Shown piece by piece: positions 35,536 through 50,500 of a stretch of 64,000 nt of DNA. Where the stretch lies: assembly GCA_014338405.1 (NCBI GenBank), contig JTDE01000111.1, forward strand, positions 309,809-373,808, given 5' to 3'. Origin of the DNA: Paragonimus skrjabini miyazakii (taxonomy: Eukaryota > Platyhelminthes > Trematoda > Plagiorchiida > Troglotrematidae). A program made the position numbers and the translations under genes. How positions within the stretch are numbered: position 1 is the stretch's first letter; every line of letters begins with the position of its first letter. Under the pieces are notes generated by a model. It saw nothing but the letters and a program-made list of their open reading frames with translations, was not told the origin of the DNA and searched no databases.

Positions 35536-38500
35536 CTGTATAAATGATTCAAAAGGATAAACGAGTTACTCACGGTCCATTCAACAGTGTTGTGAAAACA
35601 GTACATAAATTTGTGTAGTCAGACAGTGCTATACACTCAGCGTGTTTTTGAAGTTTACATTGGTATAGCTTCAAATCAAGACATGTATTTAATTACCATT
35701 TTATTTTCTCTGTCTCGTTACGTACGCAGAAGAAATAAACAATTTACCAGTTACAGGCGAAAGGTGAGATTAAACCTCCACCGGTCAGTTCAAGAACCAG
35801 GTCGTTTACCTGAATATTTCAAAACTACTCATTGGCAACGTAAAAAGGAACGTGGTTTAATTTTCAAACACTGGTTAATTGACAGACTCGAAACCAGCTG
35901 CAAGGCGTTTACGGCCGGACGAAGAAATAAAATTGGTAGCTGTATATACCACAAAAATTAAAACATGAGACAACAATGCTAGGATGGCAATAGGTTCACT
36001 GCAATCTATGTATGGGGATAAAGAAGTGGTTTCTGGTTACCTGTTGCGAGAGCTTGGAAAACTGATAATAATCGTTGTTCACGGTGTAACAAATAGAGAC
36101 TGGATTCAAGTAAACGCTTTAAAATTACATTTCACTGTACCGCTTTAGAAAAGTGCTATAGAATTCAAGAACGGCCACCCTCACTGTGAGGTCAACACAG
36201 CTCACAGCACTGATACGGTCACGTCTATGCCTAAGGTCTGATTTATAGAGTGTAAGCTCACGATCTTTTTCAGGGTTCATGGGATATCGGTCATTTCTCG
36301 TTGCACAGGAAGTTTGTTTGGTACTTACAAATAGTTCATTGTGACTTACTACCTTCGTACCATAAAGCGCATAAACCTTTGGGTTCGATATATGGGCATC
36401 GAGATTCACGACAAGGTTACAAAGCTTTGTCCGATGTCAAGCGGTTTATATTACTTGTAGATTAGGCATATTTGATGTTTCTTTTGACAGGAATCTGACT
36501 GATAACCCCAAGCATCTTAGGGCTATGTCTACCCAAAAATATTTTACCAAAACTATGAAATGCTGTTTGAACGAGCCTGACATTTTGTTATTCAAGCAGA
36601 AGACCTTTGAAGTGCACCAATCCACATTGACTTTAATGGCTGCTTCTAGAGAGGGATTCATCTTAAAATCTGGTAGGTATGACATCCGGAAATGAAAGCT
36701 GGATCACTTCTTTCGCACCACTAGCAAATTTGATATAATGTTGCATGTCAAATATGTGCGTGTTTTTGGTTTCTAACTAGTTACAAATAGATCATTTACC
36801 TACTGGTTTTACAGATATGCTGAAATTACGATGGCTTTCACCTGATTTGCAAGAAAAATCACAAATATATCAGCCGGCATTGATCCAGTAGGCTACCCAC
36901 TTCTACACCGTCCGTCTGATGATAATTTTGTTTGCCAAATAACCTTAGTGCAGAAAGTAACGAACAGGCATATATGAACTGTATGTGTGTGCCAATTTAG
37001 AAAACTCTCCATCACACATATTAACAGCATTAGTCAGTTCAACCAAAAGAATATTTATAAACAGAGAATGAACTCCAAAAGACGCTGTTCTTCTGTGAAC
37101 AACTTTCATATAACGTATGCTCACATCGAAATTACAGTACACCCAAGTGTGCCTCAGCATCCATGTGTTACATTTCGATGGTACCTAATGTGGGAAGGAC
37201 AGTGTGGTGTTCAACACGGTTGCCTCAAGGGAAAGGGGACCAAAAGTCAGACCTTTGTTATGCACAGATGTTTACTTCCGACTAAATCAAACAAGCGCAT
37301 AGTTCAAAACAAGTCAATTTCATTGAATGGGTTAGCTGGAATGTCTGGACGAATGGGAAAGTTGCGAGCACATGTTAGTGGAACAGGATTCGTATCAACA
37401 TTCCCCTATCCCTAACAAGTATCAGTAGCATTAATTGTGCTACTAATAGGTACACACAAGTATGAATCTAAGAACTTAAGATCAATCATCGATTCCTCCT
37501 CGGTTGCTAACCCTACTCCTTCCTCCCGGCGAGTTAACTGAGGACCTGGTGTCACCCTTTATTTCACCAAAACAATCTGACCCGTTCTCCTCTCGCCTTC
37601 TAAATGGCTCAAACATGTGCCAAAGTCGGTACCTGAATTACCCTGACCTTACAGAGAAGGAAAGCGCTACCTGACTAGATACCCGCCAACAGCGATCACT
37701 GGGCAACTAAACTTGAAGTCATGCACTGATCATCAAGAGGCTGCCGTCACAAACTCTGTTCGTTTGTTATTGCTGCTTTATTCCCAGGGACTGCTATCCA
37801 AACGCTGTCATGGATGATTTCCATCCTCAGCTCAATAGTCTTCTGAGCACCACGCGCTTACCGGCCGTTTATTAATGGCTGACGTTTTCAACACTCCTCA
37901 GCAAGGTAGATGCTGGCGACCGTGGCTTACATGGTCAGCGCTCTTACGATTCCCGTCAAAGAGACAAAAGTAAACGTTTGTTGGAGCTTTACACTAGTAG
38001 CGGTCTGTTTCTGGCGATTACTAACTTTTAGACTTCTAGACGCCAGCAGATTACATGCGGCCAAATATTACGTGAACAGGATTGACCAAGTTGCTGTCAG
38101 CTACCAATGACATGGCTGATTTCAAGACAATAACCCTGCTAGAAGCACTTTTGCTGTCCACAGTCAAGCAATGATAAATGTCAATGCTTTTTGTCCCCCC
38201 GGGGGAATACTTCGTAGCCGAGAGCAAATCGACTTATTTAGAATAGCAGAGACATAAACTCACTGAACCTACCGAAGCGCACTTGTTTCCGGTGTAAGAT
38301 TCAACTCAACGGATGAGGTCGAGGCTCACTGCACATACAGCCAGTCTGTAATGCAGAAGTGTGGTATTTATGTGGAACTACTGTTCATTCGACTACCATC
38401 CGATGAATCTCTGTGTTGTCCCTGGAACTTTCGGACGTTCGCCAGAATAGTCCATTCGGCAGCGTAGTATAATTCAGTACCCAAGGTGACTTGCTTGGAA

Positions 38501-41500
38501 TGCCAAAAGCGGCTACTAGAGACCCGCCAGGCTTGGTTTACACAACGCCCTATAGAGGTGGAACAAACCGCTGCTACCAAAAACTCCCTGAGGTCTTTCC
38601 ATTTCATTCCATCAAGGGATAACGGGAGGCCAAGTGTGAGCGAGATAATCTGCAAAGCTAATGATGAATCTATTTATAACCTAAAAGGAGCCTTAGGATG
38701 CGCGGCTGATCACCTTCAACAGCATTTCAGCTGGCCAACCGCGCTGTTTACTAAGCTCTCGGCCTCTGCCTGTGTCCGCTGGTTTGTTGACGATTAACTG
38801 TTCTAGGAAACAGAAGTTTTGCTTAAGATCAAGTACCTGGCCCATCCCGAAAGAACTGTCTCCTGTGCTTTCTATAAATCGGGGCCGAAAGTCAGCCAAA
38901 AGTTGACCAGCCCAATCAAGTACCTCTGGGTGATTGAAGTAGTTCCAAACGACAAGGTTTTGGCCAACATTTGCCAACTTTTCAGAAATAAATCACGCCT
39001 CTCGTGTGCGAACTACTCCTTCCCAGTGCGCCCAGGATCCTTACAGTCAGTGTACTTCTTACGTTAATCCCAACACGGGAACAACGTATGCACGAGCAGA
39101 AGCCTGGATTTCGTCCTGGCTGTGGCTGCACTAATCACATCTTCACTCTCCATCAGACGCTTGAATTCCGTCATCCATATAGATCGACCATTGTTACCTT
39201 TATAGACATCAGGAGTGCTTTCGCTTCGCTTCATAAAATTGCACACTGGAAATACCTGTCGAGGAAGGATGTGTCCGACAAGTACATGGACATCCTGAAT
39301 ACAGTTTATTTCTAGAAATTGAGATTGACTAGGATTTATTACAGTTTATCAATATCCCCGGTATTGTGCAATAAGGCTTACCTGCTTTTCCTTTTATATT
39401 CAGGAAAGGTTCATAGACAGCCCAGAACATCCTACACATATTGGGGGTTTTAGGCTTTAATTTGGTCTAGCTTTTCCACCTTCTAATTGCAACATGTGGT
39501 TGCCAGCTTGGCAAGAGTTTGCACCTGTTTTAACCTTTAGTGGTAATCCGTTGAAAGTACCAGTAAAGTTTATATAACTTGAAAGCTGTATCAGTGCTGT
39601 TGGAATGTCCAAAGAGACCAGATAAGACGGTATATTTAAGGCTGAGGTGGCATTTAGGAAGTTATGCCATCTGTAGCGCCAGTATGCCTGTAGCTTTTCG
39701 GCGGAGTGGATACGGTGTAATCCCACAGCACGAGCAGCCTTCATTTTCAACTACAAAAATCTAGCCTACTTGTGTGGAAGCTTTTCCAAAGCGTTCGTTT
39801 TTGTGATCGGTGTCTCTGAATTACTGGCGGCCTATTGGGGAAACTCTTCCTCAGCCAGGACGAAGTTGACCGACGTATCTTCTGGATGGGCAGGTTATGT
39901 GGACGATTTGGCCTGGTAATCACTTTCCCAAGATTCGTTGTCCTGTACGTTTCTTAAAATTGCCAACTCACCGCAATTTCATGTCATACCATTTTCCTTT
40001 ATGGCACCTGGAAGCTGCAGTCAGTTGGCCAACGTATTGTTTGTGGATGGGACATAAAGGCAGTTACATTGAATTCTTCTTTATTAGAACATTTTTGAAA
40101 CCCAGATTGGGATCAAAAGGAAGGTAACCGTCTTGGGTTAAGAACGCTATCCGATATGGCGAAGAATATGGACTGTTGGTGCCAGTGTTCTAAATCTGTA
40201 TATGTTTCAGTGTAAAGTTTCTTCACTACATCATTCTCAAGTTAAGTCAAGACAATGAAATGCTTTACCCACCCAAGAAGTGAATTTTCAGCTTTTTACA
40301 CGAACACATCTTGAGGAAATGTATGACATTTAAGTAAGTATACTCGGATAACAAAATCGTTGGTACTAACGTGAAACTCAAGGACAGGTTAATGAATCCG
40401 ACCGCAGTCATTATCAACTGTGGAAAGTATCAACTTATTTAATTTTGTAGTTGAATTAGGCATGAGAAGGTTATATTTATGTGGAATACAAAATAAGTGA
40501 GGCTTAATGGAAGAGTAATAATTTCGGGTTGGTGCAAATAAATATTTTCGTGAGGATCTATTGGAAGATGTGGAAACACACTTAAAGAGATCCAAATACA
40601 AGGCATGGATTGCATCTAATAAGACTTTTCTTGAACATCGTTAGCACATAGTCAACTAATGTGAAACAATAAAATCAACGAATTGTTTACGGTGGATGCC
40701 ACCTAAGTGAAACAGATGTTTTAGGGAACTGGGAAAACCTTCAAAGCTCTTGGAAAGCAAACCGAGGAGAACAACAGATGAACAATACGTCTAGTGGAGA
40801 GCAAAGAAACCTTCATAAATCTTCTAACCAAGTGGTGGGGAATGGAGAGAGAAGCAAAGCGCAGGAAGTATATAATGAAATTCCTCTGACATTGTTGAAA
40901 ACAGCAATAACATAAAGTAATCATATCATGTTGGTCTTCAAGTTAATCAATAGATATTTTAAAAAAAGCAATCGAAGCAAAAATCACTTATTTGTATGGA
41001 GGGAGGTGTGTGCATTAAAAAGATTCTCGCATCGATTTTTCGCATAAAAGAACACAAAATGTCAACATATTTATATGTGCTAGGAGACAAACTGCGAGAC
41101 TCTGGCCGATTTTCTAGCCAATATTGGCTGTTCAGCTCGGTGGAAGAAGGAAATCTAATTGAGTGCTTACAGCCCAACACAAAATCGCCTGCAGAATTCA
41201 TTACAAATATGTTATTGTCTACCGGTATAGATGCAATATAAAGCAAAAGTAACAGCTAGAAGAGGATTGCGCTAATGATGAGTAACGTGCAGACTTGACT
41301 ACCTACAGTCTGCCGTACATAAGGCGCCATTTTTTCCTCGTGGCATGCACGCCAATTTTATATAGCTTTCATCGTCCTAAATATATATACTTAAATGCAT
41401 GCAAAAATTAGTCAATCTTGTAATCCCGTGACCAGCGCGTTTCTTGGACACAATGATGAATATTAAATCACACCGATTGTCCGTAAGTGCTCAATCATTT

Positions 41501-44500
41501 CAACCTTCTCGAATCACTTGGCGCATAACAAAAATAGTCAAAAAGAATCGCTCTCAAACCTTCATTCTACTTGAAAATCCTAAACTGTGTCCAAGTTGTT
41601 TGGAACACTACTGCGTTAAATTAGCTGATGTTTGAATCACATTAAAAAATAAAACGAAAATTAAGAAGTCTGTTAAGTTGGTAATGACGTGTACATCTTA
41701 AAAGGATTATCTTTCAACGTCTCTGTACGGCCATAGCTCCAACTTTGGTCTAGCTAAGTTCGTTAACATAGCATTGTTACGAGTACACTTGTTATATGCT
41801 TACCAAATAAATCGGAACTTTCGTAATATGTTCAATGCTGCAGAGTCAGTTGCCAAATCAGACTTTCCGACCACTATACACAAAATTTTGTCATAGCCTT
41901 CTTTCTACTCGGCAAAACAAAACTTTCATTTTCAGTACCCCTTGGTTGAAACCCTAAGCCTTATGTGTAGTTTTTTTAAGACTTAGTAACCTTTTGTCCC
42001 TGCGGTACTGCTTGAGAGAATGTATTCCATGATAAGCTTAATAGCGTTTTGCGGACTGTTAATATCCATCGCAAGAAATGAATTGTAATGTCCACATCGT
42101 GTCATGCTAGCTGATGTATATATTTGGACTGTTTTTAACAAGAAGCCGACTTGGTAACGACGAACTATTATTACCCCCTAATAAAACCCATGCTATTGTC
42201 CCAGTAAACCGAATACCCTGGAATCCGATATCCTGACCATTAATTGCACTTTGTTCCAGTCAATATGCCACAGTCATTTTATAGCTTAACAAAGTAAGAA
42301 AGTAACGTTTTCTTTCTCAAGAATGTTCAAAACTTCTCGTCTGAATATCCACTACCCATCTGCAGCACATGTAATGATAACCAACAGGGTATCGTCTCAG
42401 ACTGGATATCTTTCGTCACTTGTAGGTTCATTCTACTTTCATTTATTTATAAATAAGATGCCGATTTTCGTGTGTGATCCCTGATTCACTGCATCAATAT
42501 AATCTCATTTTAAAGAACACAGAATGTTATCCCTTTCTTTTATTTAAGAGTTATCGAAGCTACTATCATAAAACATTGTTCTTTTCTATGTTATCATAAT
42601 TTATCCTACAGCAATAGAGATGTTAAATTTTCGAAAAGTATTTTTTACTGCATCAATTCGTATTACGTGCTTTTTGTTTTATCAGTTTTCCCTTTCAGGC
42701 GCAAAACTAGAAAAAGCAGTGTTTTTGTAACTTCTTGGGAAAACAACTTTCAAAATGTTACTTTGCTTCTTAGTTACACACTGAACGTTCACCAGTGTTA
42801 TACTACGGTGTCCAGAATATTCACAAAAAATATCGTTGTGGATGAGTATGCGTTTTTCGAATGGGGATATACGATTATATGAGATATGTTTATCTTGTGT
42901 ATACCAACAACTGAGTATCAAGCATGGAATTATACAAATACTTTGTTCATGTACTTTCCATTTTTCTGCATTCTTTCTATCTTCTTTTATTGTCAAGCCG
43001 CCTACGTTGAGGAAACATTTTGATGACTCTCAGATATGGTTCCGATCAGTTTCAGAAACCTATCAAGAGGTTATTTCTCTGACGCATACACACGCGAGCT
43101 TTAAAAATATTCTACGAATTTCCCCGTAGTCACCTTCGATTTGTCAAGATGCGACTGCTATCGACAGCACAGCTGATCAGGATTAGGATTTATATCTACG
43201 AGCTGCGTGCCGAAAAACACCTCACCGGATTCATTTATATCCAAAAGCTAGTTGTATAATGTTCACATGGACCGGTCAAGTCTATAATCAAGTGATCTCA
43301 ACTATCACATGGTCGCATAAAGGAGAGCACACGTCTGCATACCGCCTTGACTCAGAATGCTTTTCACACATTTTTACAGTTTATTGACATCGCACATCAC
43401 CCTCTCAGCCTCATAACCAGATCAAACAATTCCTTTTGAGCCTAATCTACCCTTAGAATTACGTGAAGCATTTGACCGTAGCCCCAGTTTGTCCATTTTA
43501 GGAAATGAATTTAAACCATGTTTGACAGCTGTTCTATTCACTCGACAATAATCTCAACTATCCGTGTCATAGCTAGCACATTGTAATACTATACGGCACA
43601 AACAATCTTTCGTCTTTACATCTGGAAACCTGATACAGTTATATCCCTATATATATATATATATATATATCACTCAATCTTTTGATGAAGAAAAAAGGTC
43701 GGTGGGTTAAATTGTTGTAGACGGCGAAGTACCTATTTGTTTCGATCACCCCTTCACATTGTTGACAGTACGATCTTCTGTATGCGTTAGACTGTTGAGT
43801 GGTTTTGGAGTTGAGGTTAAACAGTTTGTGGTCATCTCCCCTTACGGCGGCTTTCATGGTGAACTGAACGAGGCAATCTCCAACCGGCAGTTCACTGACG
43901 ACAACGTGGGCTTTCTGAAACCTCCGCTAATCATCAAGATCGTTAATAGGTCGTGCCAGCTAAATTGGTCCTTCAGAAACTCTGACTGTATTTACGATGC
44001 ATTGTTTTCCGTGCTGGTTAGTTCTTTGACAAATTGTTCAAAATGTTTCAAAGCAGTAACTTAACGGAAGAACTACTGAATCCATTCACAATAATTTTGT
44101 GCAACGGTGGCAATTATATACCTCAGACTATAAGCAGGTTAAACTTTATTGCTGAGATAGCCTTTGGATCACTAAGGTGCGTTATTAATTTGTCACATGA
44201 TAGACTAATGCAAAGTTGGAAACATTTGGCAAGCATCTTATGTAACAACGTGCGCGATGCGATGTGGAATCGTAGCGCACACCTCAAAAAACAACACATT
44301 TGCGCTTATGACCGTCAGCTTTTTCCGACTTGTTCTGTAATCGCCCGACAGTACGAAGTGATTTTTGTAAATACTTCTCAATCAGGAAACTTTCAGTTCT
44401 GACAGTTCTCATGCAGTTGTTTGTACACACGGCTTAAATTCGAAGCCAGCATCGCTAAAGACCAGTTTACATAGATTGCTAGTTACAGAAAAACGGATGA

Positions 44501-47500
44501 GTCTGGAAAGCCTGACCGAGCACATATGGTTTGATTTGTTACATGAGAAATAAAAGGGAGGCTGCAAAAATATATCGACCGAACAAGAATAAATTATATC
44601 AAATCGCTTTTGATAATCAGTCGATCCGCCTATTCAGCTGCTTTAAATTGGTTCGAACTAGCCAAGGTCAGTTAGCCAAGCCGATCACACATCGGTTGAG
44701 TGACACAACAACTTGCGCCATGTTTAAATAAAATACAGTTAAATAACCTGACTTTTTTGAGAATGTTCCAGCAGTGATTTGTAATGAAACCTTAAAAATA
44801 AATATACTCACCTCGAATTCCAGCCATACGACACTGGGCGGCAAAACAGGTACATTCCATCTCGAAATTTCGCACTCCCAACTTGTGTGCCTCACGCAAA
44901 TATGCCAGTTTCTCTTGTTCCGAATAGCTGCAAAATGCTCCGTCCAGCCTGGCTTGCTCTAGAGAGAAAAGAATTATTTGCGAGCCTCAGTCTTTAGGTG
45001 ATTTGCTTGCCTGTCTCGTGTTACTGTTTATGTATGAGTCTGTAGCAGTACAAACCATAATGAACACTTATCGGGCTGAAAACTGAAAATGTGCGTAACT
45101 ATTGGACTTTTTAATGGATAAGATAAACGTCTCGACACAGGCAGTCACGATAGTCAGGTTATCTAGCAATAGTGTGTCCACTAGTATGTAAAAGATAGTG
45201 GGTTGACTTGTTCGTAAAGAGGCGCTAAAAGCGAAACAACAGCAGCTTTTTAATTGAAAAATTAACTTGACAGATCTCTTCAACTTTTTAATCAACTGGT
45301 TGGCATGATTGGGTCTTGAGATGCCTGTCGGCGCATTTTGCAAGTGAGAATACCGGCAAAATCGCTAAGTAAACACTCTACAACAATTAATGGTGTGTTT
45401 CCGAAAGTCTGGTAGCGTTTAGTTGCTGATACCCAGGAAGCAAAAATCTGCTAAGTAAATATATATCAAGAATGCGAACAAACTTATACCAGTAAGGGAA
45501 CTGTAACGAAAATTCGCAAACCTCAGAAATTCATCTGACTTCGATGTTGTTGTTTCCATCTACCGATTGTTGAAATGCATACCGTGCACATTTTTCACGC
45601 ATATTACACACGTTCGCTTTGTTGGCTACATGCCGCAATGACTACGTGACATGGTGATTACGATCAAGTGCATGATTTAACTAACATGACTTGCACAGAA
45701 AACAACTGCATGAGTTGATTCAGCATGCCAGTCAGTATTTGTCTGAAATCATGTAAGGTTTGTGAAATGGGGGTGGTTAAACCATGTGATCGCCGAAAAC
45801 TTCAAACCCGGTGATTAACCAAACTGGTACCCACCTTCGTAGAAGTCGTTGGCACAGACGGTTTTCCCCTTAATGATTGGCGTGTTTTCTGGCAATGATT
45901 TGGCTAAGCTGTAAAGTTCCTCAACCAACGTTTGATCCATGCATGAAGGACGATTGACTGTTTTTCCAAGGATGTGCTGTGGAAATGAAAATGTTTTGAC
46001 AATCAGAGAGAGCAACGATCACATGCTGTCAACAACTAGGAGCTTCTTATCGTGAAAAATAATTCTCACTGAGATTTTAAAGGAAACAGATTTTATTATT
46101 TGTGCAGTATGTTTACCTGCATCATAAAAATGCACGAAACCGTCTTACCAGTCCAAAAAACCACCGCTTCCAAGATTTGATATTTCACTTACAAGCTCGT
46201 AGAATGGTTTGAATTCAGTATTTAAAGCCTCTGTTGTGATGACCAGAGTTCCAGGTTGCACACCTAAATGTAAGAAATTTTGTGAACAATTACTGCCTTC
46301 ATATGCGACGATAAACATATATCCAGTTGTGTCACAAGTGTGTATGCACCAACTTCCCAATTCTGCTTAGCCTTACACTATTCATATAGTTATAGTAAAG
46401 TTTCGAAGATACCATATTAATAGAAGTCAATCATAGATATTGGACTCAATAATTTTCATGCATGATGAACAAAGCTGGTGAGAGTTACGTTCGTAAGAAC
46501 ATTTGAAGAATTAACCGTAACTCAACGCAATAATTGAGCATGTAATTGTATTCTAGTAGAGAGTGTTTTCGTGAAACCTTTTTGTTTGTTAGATACACCG
46601 AAGATTATGAACCGTTATCGAGACTTTGACGACGTAAACCTAACAGACTGTAGGCTGTAAGCATCTTCTGAAATGGTTAGACCAAGCTGCAACACATACT
46701 CCTCGAAAATGACATACGCTTTTGATTTATTGTTTTACAAACCCATAAGACCAACCGAGTAGATATAATGACAGTAAAAAAGCAACGTTCTAAAGCGTTC
46801 CAAAAAGTCCTTAGCTGAATACGCAATCTATTGAGCAACCGGTAATGTGCACCAAACTGTTAAATGCATAATCTGTTTTTCACTGCCTCCATACGAGAGG
46901 TTACGTTAGTTTAATAAATTACGTAAGCGTAAATTATTTTCTTTGTTATGGAGACGAGAAAATTCTATATTTTACACTATACGTCTGCTCTTTTTCCGTC
47001 CAGATCAAATTTCAGAAAGTAATGGCGCTTTTCTTAGTTTAGCTTGCTCGGTGATTAACGAGCGACTGATCCGAAACGCAGACTCAACGTTTGATAACAT
47101 TTTTGTGGACTCACAAATGGGTACACGATGTGAGTCCGTATTGAAACCAAATTTATAAACTCGGCGTGGTTTAGGCCGTTTATCACTGCGAATAGCGTCG
47201 AACTGAGTTATACGACGGTTTGACTACGCATATGATTGTAGTTAATTGCAAATAGATTTGACGATTTTCTTTGTGTAAATCCAATTTTGCTTAATCGCTT
47301 CAAGATGTTTTCCACTTCACCCCTTTGTGTTATGTCAACCATCACATCAATCGGCTGGGCTGACGCGCCTATGCACCGTCAGTTCAGGTGTTTTTACATC
47401 ACACCCATCCAATCCGTAAAGAAAGAGAAGGCTGAACCTGTGTGTAACTGCAACGATGATCGACAGATAACAGGTGCGTCCGTCAGACTCCCTGTCAATT

Positions 47501-50500
47501 GCTGTGATTACCAAAGGTCGATTCATTTACCGTTGCAAGGCGACGGAGTTGCAAAATCATGAGGCACTGATCTATAACCCGGCCGGTTGCAACTGCAGCG
47601 AACCTTAGCTTCCATTGGTAAACTTCAGGACAGACAATTTTGCGAACATTGTCCTTTGCAATATCCAGTAATATAGGATGGTTTATGCGGTGAAGAGATT
47701 GGTTACTGACGGTTGCTTAGTCTTCTGAATGAAGATTACCATATGCATTTATTTAAGTGTATTTTCATATCTCAAAAAGCATGACAGAGTAAACATAGGT
47801 AAATTTTATCATCACAAAATCATCATTAGAGGGCCTGCATGAGCTTTTCAGAAGACGTTGACTTACACTTATTAGGTCTGGACATGAGTGCATTGGTAGG
47901 TCTAAATCCTGTAACCCCACATTATAGTTGACTGCTAGTAGATTACATCAGACAAGTGCTGCGTCGCAAACAGGCACTTTACGTGGTAACGTTCATTTTT
48001 TTCTATGAAAAGCACATCACTCATATTAGATAGCGGCTTCACAAAGCGTTCCTGGCTAGGTCCTTCTGATAGGGACCGTCGTACTCTTTCATTAATGAGT
48101 TGGCCTGATAGCACGTTTTAGCTACACGAAGTGAGGTCATTATGTCGAAGATGGTTTTTCCTGTCCTCACCAAAAAACCATCAATAACTAAACTAGAGTT
48201 CCATGCTGGATTGGTAGACAAGTTAGCCGTGCGGTTTATCTCTTGGCATCCAAAAGTGAAGGGGTTTAGTATCATTACGAAAAGTAACAAGCGACACACT
48301 TAGGTGGAAGTTAGTGTTGCTTTTCAAGGTCCATACCAAGCAGATCTGTAAGGAGGACAGTGTGGACAGGTTGAGACGAATTACAGTTAGATGCTAGTTT
48401 GACTGTTTTCATGCAGCCGCCCCTTAGGTACATACACAACGACTGATTAGCACGTTCCCATACTCAACCGACAGCTTTTGTTGCTCACAATCCCCTTGGC
48501 CAGTGTGACCGTCTTCGCAGTAAAACGGGATATAAATTTTTTACACCAGTTACACGAGATGGTTCACTTAATCTGATAAGTTTATGTTAGAGAGACGTGC
48601 AACGCGGGCCGGGCCAGTGCACCTCTCCCAAACACACATTGCGTACAGTTTGAGACCGCGATCAATCCATTATTCTGGGTGTTTTGGTTTGAATAACGTC
48701 GACTACCACTGAAGTTTACGTTCATCTAAGTGAATCATCAATACACGTACAGAGGGGCAACCGGTTTGCTGGGAGTCTTGGAACATTGATTACACTGTTT
48801 ATGTATCTATGTTGCGCGTATATCCTGCAAACTCAGTGTTTAGCGTACATAATCCAAGTGTTGCGTACACAGACTGAGTGGTGCCGGCCTTTGACTGGCT
48901 AGCCTGGCAACTGGGTAACCAGGTAGATAACTTCGTTCATTTCCTGTGTTTGCATTATAAAAGTTCTCTCGCTTCACATGAACCAACCATTCTTTATGTC
49001 TGTCAGGTTACTTATATATACATCATCCTTGTGCTCTCGCACGTCAATAGATTATACGCAGTAGGCTGGTATGTAGTGAGGTAAAGTTAATTTCTGGTCA
49101 CCATGGAGTAGCTCTGAGTCTTGAACTTGCAACAGCTTCTAAGTAGTGTACAATCTTTCTTCAGTGTGGATTTGAACTCTAATTCATTAGTGTATTGTCC
49201 AACGCGTAGATGATATCACCCTGTTTGTGAAGTTTTTCATATTTAAACTACAAACACATGGGAGTGTTGTTGAGGTCAGCGCGGTGGTTCGGGCTGAAGA
49301 CTCAGTACTCATCCTTTTAATTGTGATTGATAACCATGTGTACGTGACTTTCATATGAAGTGGATGTCGAAAAATGTAAGATGACTTGTTGAGCAGTCGT
49401 CCTTGTTCACAAAGTTTCCCAACAAATCATGAGTTCCTCTACTGTGAACCACTACCAAGAAAAGTACGTCCACTTTGAAACATTAATAAATCTACTTTGA
49501 TGGGCCATTAAGTGAATGTGTAACTACCGATGGATAAAGTAGCATTTGTTTTGGAATTCATACGCTGTACAAGGTACATTTTCATAAAACACTGAAAGAA
49601 ATTCGATCTTACCCAATCCACCTGAGGTGCCCAAACGTATAAAGGTGACATTTGTACACTCAGCATAATGTAGTAGTTTGAATAGTTCGTGAAGCAAAAT
49701 TGACAGAGATGGTGTTCCCATTCCATGCTGTTTAAAGGCAAACGAATACGAAAGTTCAGATTTGTATACCGGAGACAAAGTTAATGACAGTGTGTCAGTG
49801 AACTAATAGATGTAGTTGAATGCAAGTTAGAACCGTTCAAAAAATCATCCATACCAGCGACCAAAACATTGTTTACTAAGTTTAGTAGTTTCTTTAGTCT
49901 CAAACTGAAGAGAAGTCGTATTCATAGTGTCATATTCTGAAGTTAGCAGAACCATTATTCTTTTTCTCTAGAGGCAATCAGGTTGTCTGTGAACTACTAA
50001 TAATTAATTATGTCCTAACGTTCTGATGTGATTTTGTCGTGGTTTCTGTCGCAAGATCAGTTGCTCAGCGGTGGGCACAGTTTACTGATGGAACCACAGA
50101 CCGGGATTCAAATCTCAGTCCTGCTAACAGTTTTCGTCAGTGACCAGCACTAGCAAATAAGAAACACAAGCATATTGCTTTCTTTTGGAAGCGGCAAGTT
50201 GGAACGTCATTACAAATGCAAAAACCGAAGTCGGTTTGTAATTCGATGAGAATCGCAGCATGGTTGGGTATCACCCTCAGCAAAATTGATAACGAGTTGG
50301 CAGAGACAAAAGTTATAAAGGTGAATTCTTTTAGTTACCAAAATTTGTAGTTCACGTCATCTATTATGTGTGCTCCATATGTATATATATACTATTTTTG
50401 GCTGGAAAGAAGTAAGCCAAGTAAGTAGAATACAAATTTTTCTGCAGTAAAAAGATTTCTTGTAGCACATCCCATATTAAATTTTTACTTCAGTTCACAT

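Noticed and set aside
36987..37415. 142-codon plus frame
   Set aside because: Long but without motif, splice support or strand-consistent neighbours, and directly 5' of LINE copy 2. Kept only as a note in the intron entry.
38180..38215. CCCCCCGGGGG block as a functional site
   Set aside because: A simple short palindrome inside the LINE copy, with no context suggesting function.
43639..44731. Candidate last exons for UPP at 44.7 kb (VVVSLNR-like) or 43.7 kb (KAAVRGDD-like)
   Set aside because: They gave a premature stop or wrong spacing. The exon at 35535-35366 has the correct acceptor phase and the full VTLVDRLSGDQV motif.
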